Positions 4,540-5,857 of a DNA stretch of 5,857 bases are shown here, piece by piece. The DNA is from Gammaproteobacteria bacterium (GTDB lineage Bacteria > Pseudomonadota > Gammaproteobacteria > DSM-19610), in NCBI GenBank assembly GCA_030618475.1, contig JAUXDG010000191.1, positions 1 through 5,857 on the forward strand. Direction: 5' to 3'. Position numbers and translations under genes: made by a program. Within the stretch, counting starts at the first letter, position 1. Every line of letters begins with the position of its first letter. Under the pieces are notes generated by a model that ran no database searches, was not told the DNA's origin, and saw only the letters and a program-made list of their open reading frames with translations.

Positions 4540-5733
4540 ATGATCATGCCAAGACAGCACAGGCCCGGGTTACCCTTGCTGGCGATGGTAGGTATCGCCC
4601 TGCTCAGCCATACCGTATCGTTGCATCAGGATTACGGCCTGTATTCGCTGCTCAACGCTATCCAGGTCAGTGACGGGAAAAGCCATGACAATCCACAACT
4701 GTCGCCAGCAGCCACGGTCGCGCGGTTGCCGGACCGGCGCATGCTCGCGGTAACTCCCGTCGAAAATGTCTGGACACGGCTGCGCGGCGGCTTCGCGCTC
4801 CCGGCGGGCAGATCGGGTCCGGTGCAAGTGCAGCTCGAAAGGTTTGCGAGAGATCCGGGCAATGTCGAACGGATTATGCAAAGGGGCACGCCCTATCTGC
4901 GTCACATACTGAACGAGATCAAGCAACGCGGTCTGCCGACGGAACTGGCCCTGCTGCCCGCCGTCGAAAGCGCCTTTGATCCCTTTGCCCGTTCAGCGCA
5001 AGGCGCCGCGGGTTTGTGGCAGTTCATGCCGCGCACAGCCAGCCACCTGGGGCTCAAACAGGACGCGTGGTACGACGGTCGCCAGGATGTCATCGCTGCG
5101 ACGGCTGCCGCACTCGATTATCTGACGCATCTCCAGCAACGTTTCGATGGCGACTGGCTGCTGGCCCTCGCCGCCTATAATGCCGGGCCTACGCGCGTAC
5201 AACGGGCGATCCGGCACAACCGCAACAACGGCAAGCCGGTGGATTTCTGGCACCTGCAACTCCCCAAAGAGACCCGTGACTACGTGCCGAAATTGCTGGC
5301 ACTGCGGGCAATCATCGTGACACCTGACAGCTACAGCCTGACGCTGCCGCTCGTCCCGGATACCCCCTATTTTTCGGTTGTCGACAGCGGCGGGCAGCTC
5401 GACCTCGAGGTGGCCGCCCGGCTGGTCGGGATATCCATAGATGAGATCCGTCGCCTCAACCCGGCCTTCATTCGGCAGACCGTCCGCCGCGGTGGATCCC
5501 ACAGGCTGCTCATTCCGACAGCCCGCGTGGCCACCTTCCGCACCCGGCTTGCAGGGTTAACTGAGCAACAGCGGGTGCAGTGGGTCCGCCACGCCATCCG
5601 TGCCGGCGACACGCTGAGCGCTATCGCCCAACGCTACCGGATCAAGGTTGCACGCCTGCGCGCGTTCAATCAGCTGCCGGACTCGAGCATCAGGGCGGGC
5701 GACCTGCTCATCGTGCCCGTTGCGCGGGGCTAA
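4540..5733 (+). CDS. MltD-like lytic murein transglycosylase (SLT domain plus C-terminal LysM)
   Basis: A 397-residue predicted lytic transglycosylase, which cleaves the MurNAc-GlcNAc bond of peptidoglycan with formation of 1,6-anhydro ends. Residues 10-28 are hydrophobic (GLPLLAMVGIALLSHTV) and act as a signal peptide or membrane anchor. The region from VWTRLRGGF (77-85) through ERIMQRGTPYLRHIL (110-124) is the helical lead-in of MltD proteins. The SLT domain (PF01464) follows: catalytic E143 in LLPAVESAFDP, GLWQFMP at 158-164, and AYNAGP at 212-217. A degenerate LysM-like segment lies around 285-335 and a clear LysM (PF01476) at about 350-394 (IRAGDTLSAIAQRY ... IRAGDLLIVPV), which binds glycan. 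E. coli MltD is 452 residues and a lipoprotein; this protein is shorter and has no cysteine at all, so no lipobox. Its GC content appears higher than that of the genes to its left. A sigma-54 motif and a strong ribosome binding site precede it. Confidence 0.93.
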   Translation: MIMPRQHRPGLPLLAMVGIALLSHTVSLHQDYGLYSLLNAIQVSDGKSHDNPQLSPAATVARLPDRRMLAVTPVENVWTRLRGGFALPAGRSGPVQVQLERFARDPGNVERIMQRGTPYLRHILNEIKQRGLPTELALLPAVESAFDPFARSAQGAAGLWQFMPRTASHLGLKQDAWYDGRQDVIAATAAALDYLTHLQQRFDGDWLLALAAYNAGPTRVQRAIRHNRNNGKPVDFWHLQLPKETRDYVPKLLALRAIIVTPDSYSLTLPLVPDTPYFSVVDSGGQLDLEVAARLVGISIDEIRRLNPAFIRQTVRRGGSHRLLIPTARVATFRTRLAGLTEQQRVQWVRHAIRAGDTLSAIAQRYRIKVARLRAFNQLPDSSIRAGDLLIVPVARG

Positions 5734-5857
5734 CCCGGATATCTCACCACAAGCACCCTGCCCCCTCAAAGTAAGTTGAGATTTTGAAAAAGGTTAAAAA
5801 ACCGGTATCCCGCAGGTATCCACATTTACGCGATGCTAAACGATGCTACCTGGTGCT
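5734..5857. repeat. Downstream non-coding DNA with short direct repeats
   Basis: I see no gene and no clear terminator in the last 124 bases. Direct repeats occur here: GGTATCC at 5804-5810 and 5815-5821 (11-bp period), and CGATGCTA at 5831-5838 and 5841-5848 (10-bp period), with a third imperfect unit (TGGTGCT) at 5851-5857. Spacing near one helical turn could mark binding sites on one face of the DNA, upstream of a gene beyond the window. The repeat may continue past the edge. Confidence 0.4.

Noticed and set aside
4993..5502. A 169-codon minus-strand frame inside the transglycosylase gene
   Set aside because: It is antisense to the conserved SLT domain; long antisense frames are common in GC-rich genes, and the translation resembles no family.
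5804..5857. CRISPR array
   Set aside because: Repeat units are only 7-8 bases with 2-4 base gaps, far too short for CRISPR repeats and spacers.

Overview
The window looks like chromosomal DNA of a gammaproteobacterium with moderate GC content. I judge this from the protein families, the Shine-Dalgarno sites and the sigma-70-like and sigma-54-like promoters; the sequence gives no species-level marker. There are six well-supported protein genes, one probably truncated gene, and several small or regulatory candidates. I see no rRNA, tRNA or CRISPR array.

Left edge (1-205): non-coding DNA with an imperfect terminal-inverted-repeat-like pair (26-37 and 175-186) and an internal 9-bp inverted repeat, perhaps the end of an insertion sequence. 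Minus-strand block (206-1862): transcription runs from an inositol-monophosphatase-family phosphatase, through a short antibiotic-biosynthesis-monooxygenase-like ORF that seems to have lost its C-terminus, into a DUF938 SAM-dependent methyltransferase. Gaps are 30 bp or overlaps, so this is probably one operon of housekeeping or metabolic enzymes.

Plus-strand block (1996-4049): a second, unrelated SAM-dependent methyltransferase with a very lysine-rich N-terminal tail, then a YccU-type CoA-binding protein, then a Tat-exported M15/DUF882 (MepK-like) murein peptidase with its own TATAAT promoter. The 133-bp gap at 1863-1995 is the divergent promoter region for the two blocks.

Right part (4050-5857): a 490-bp gap separates the murein peptidase from an MltD-like lytic transglycosylase with SLT and LysM domains. 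This gap is the most interesting part of the window. It holds a perfect 26-bp palindrome (4223-4248), a textbook -24/-12 sigma-54 promoter motif (4395-4411), a possible 24-codon leader ORF ending just before the transglycosylase ribosome binding site, and an antisense 43-codon ORF with a perfect Shine-Dalgarno. The simplest reading is a cell-wall lytic enzyme under RpoN control, with the palindrome as the activator site; this is inference. The window ends in short direct repeats of unknown function.

No gene here defines a clearly new system. The novelty, if any, lies in the proposed RpoN-dependent control of a LysM transglycosylase and in the small ORFs around it.
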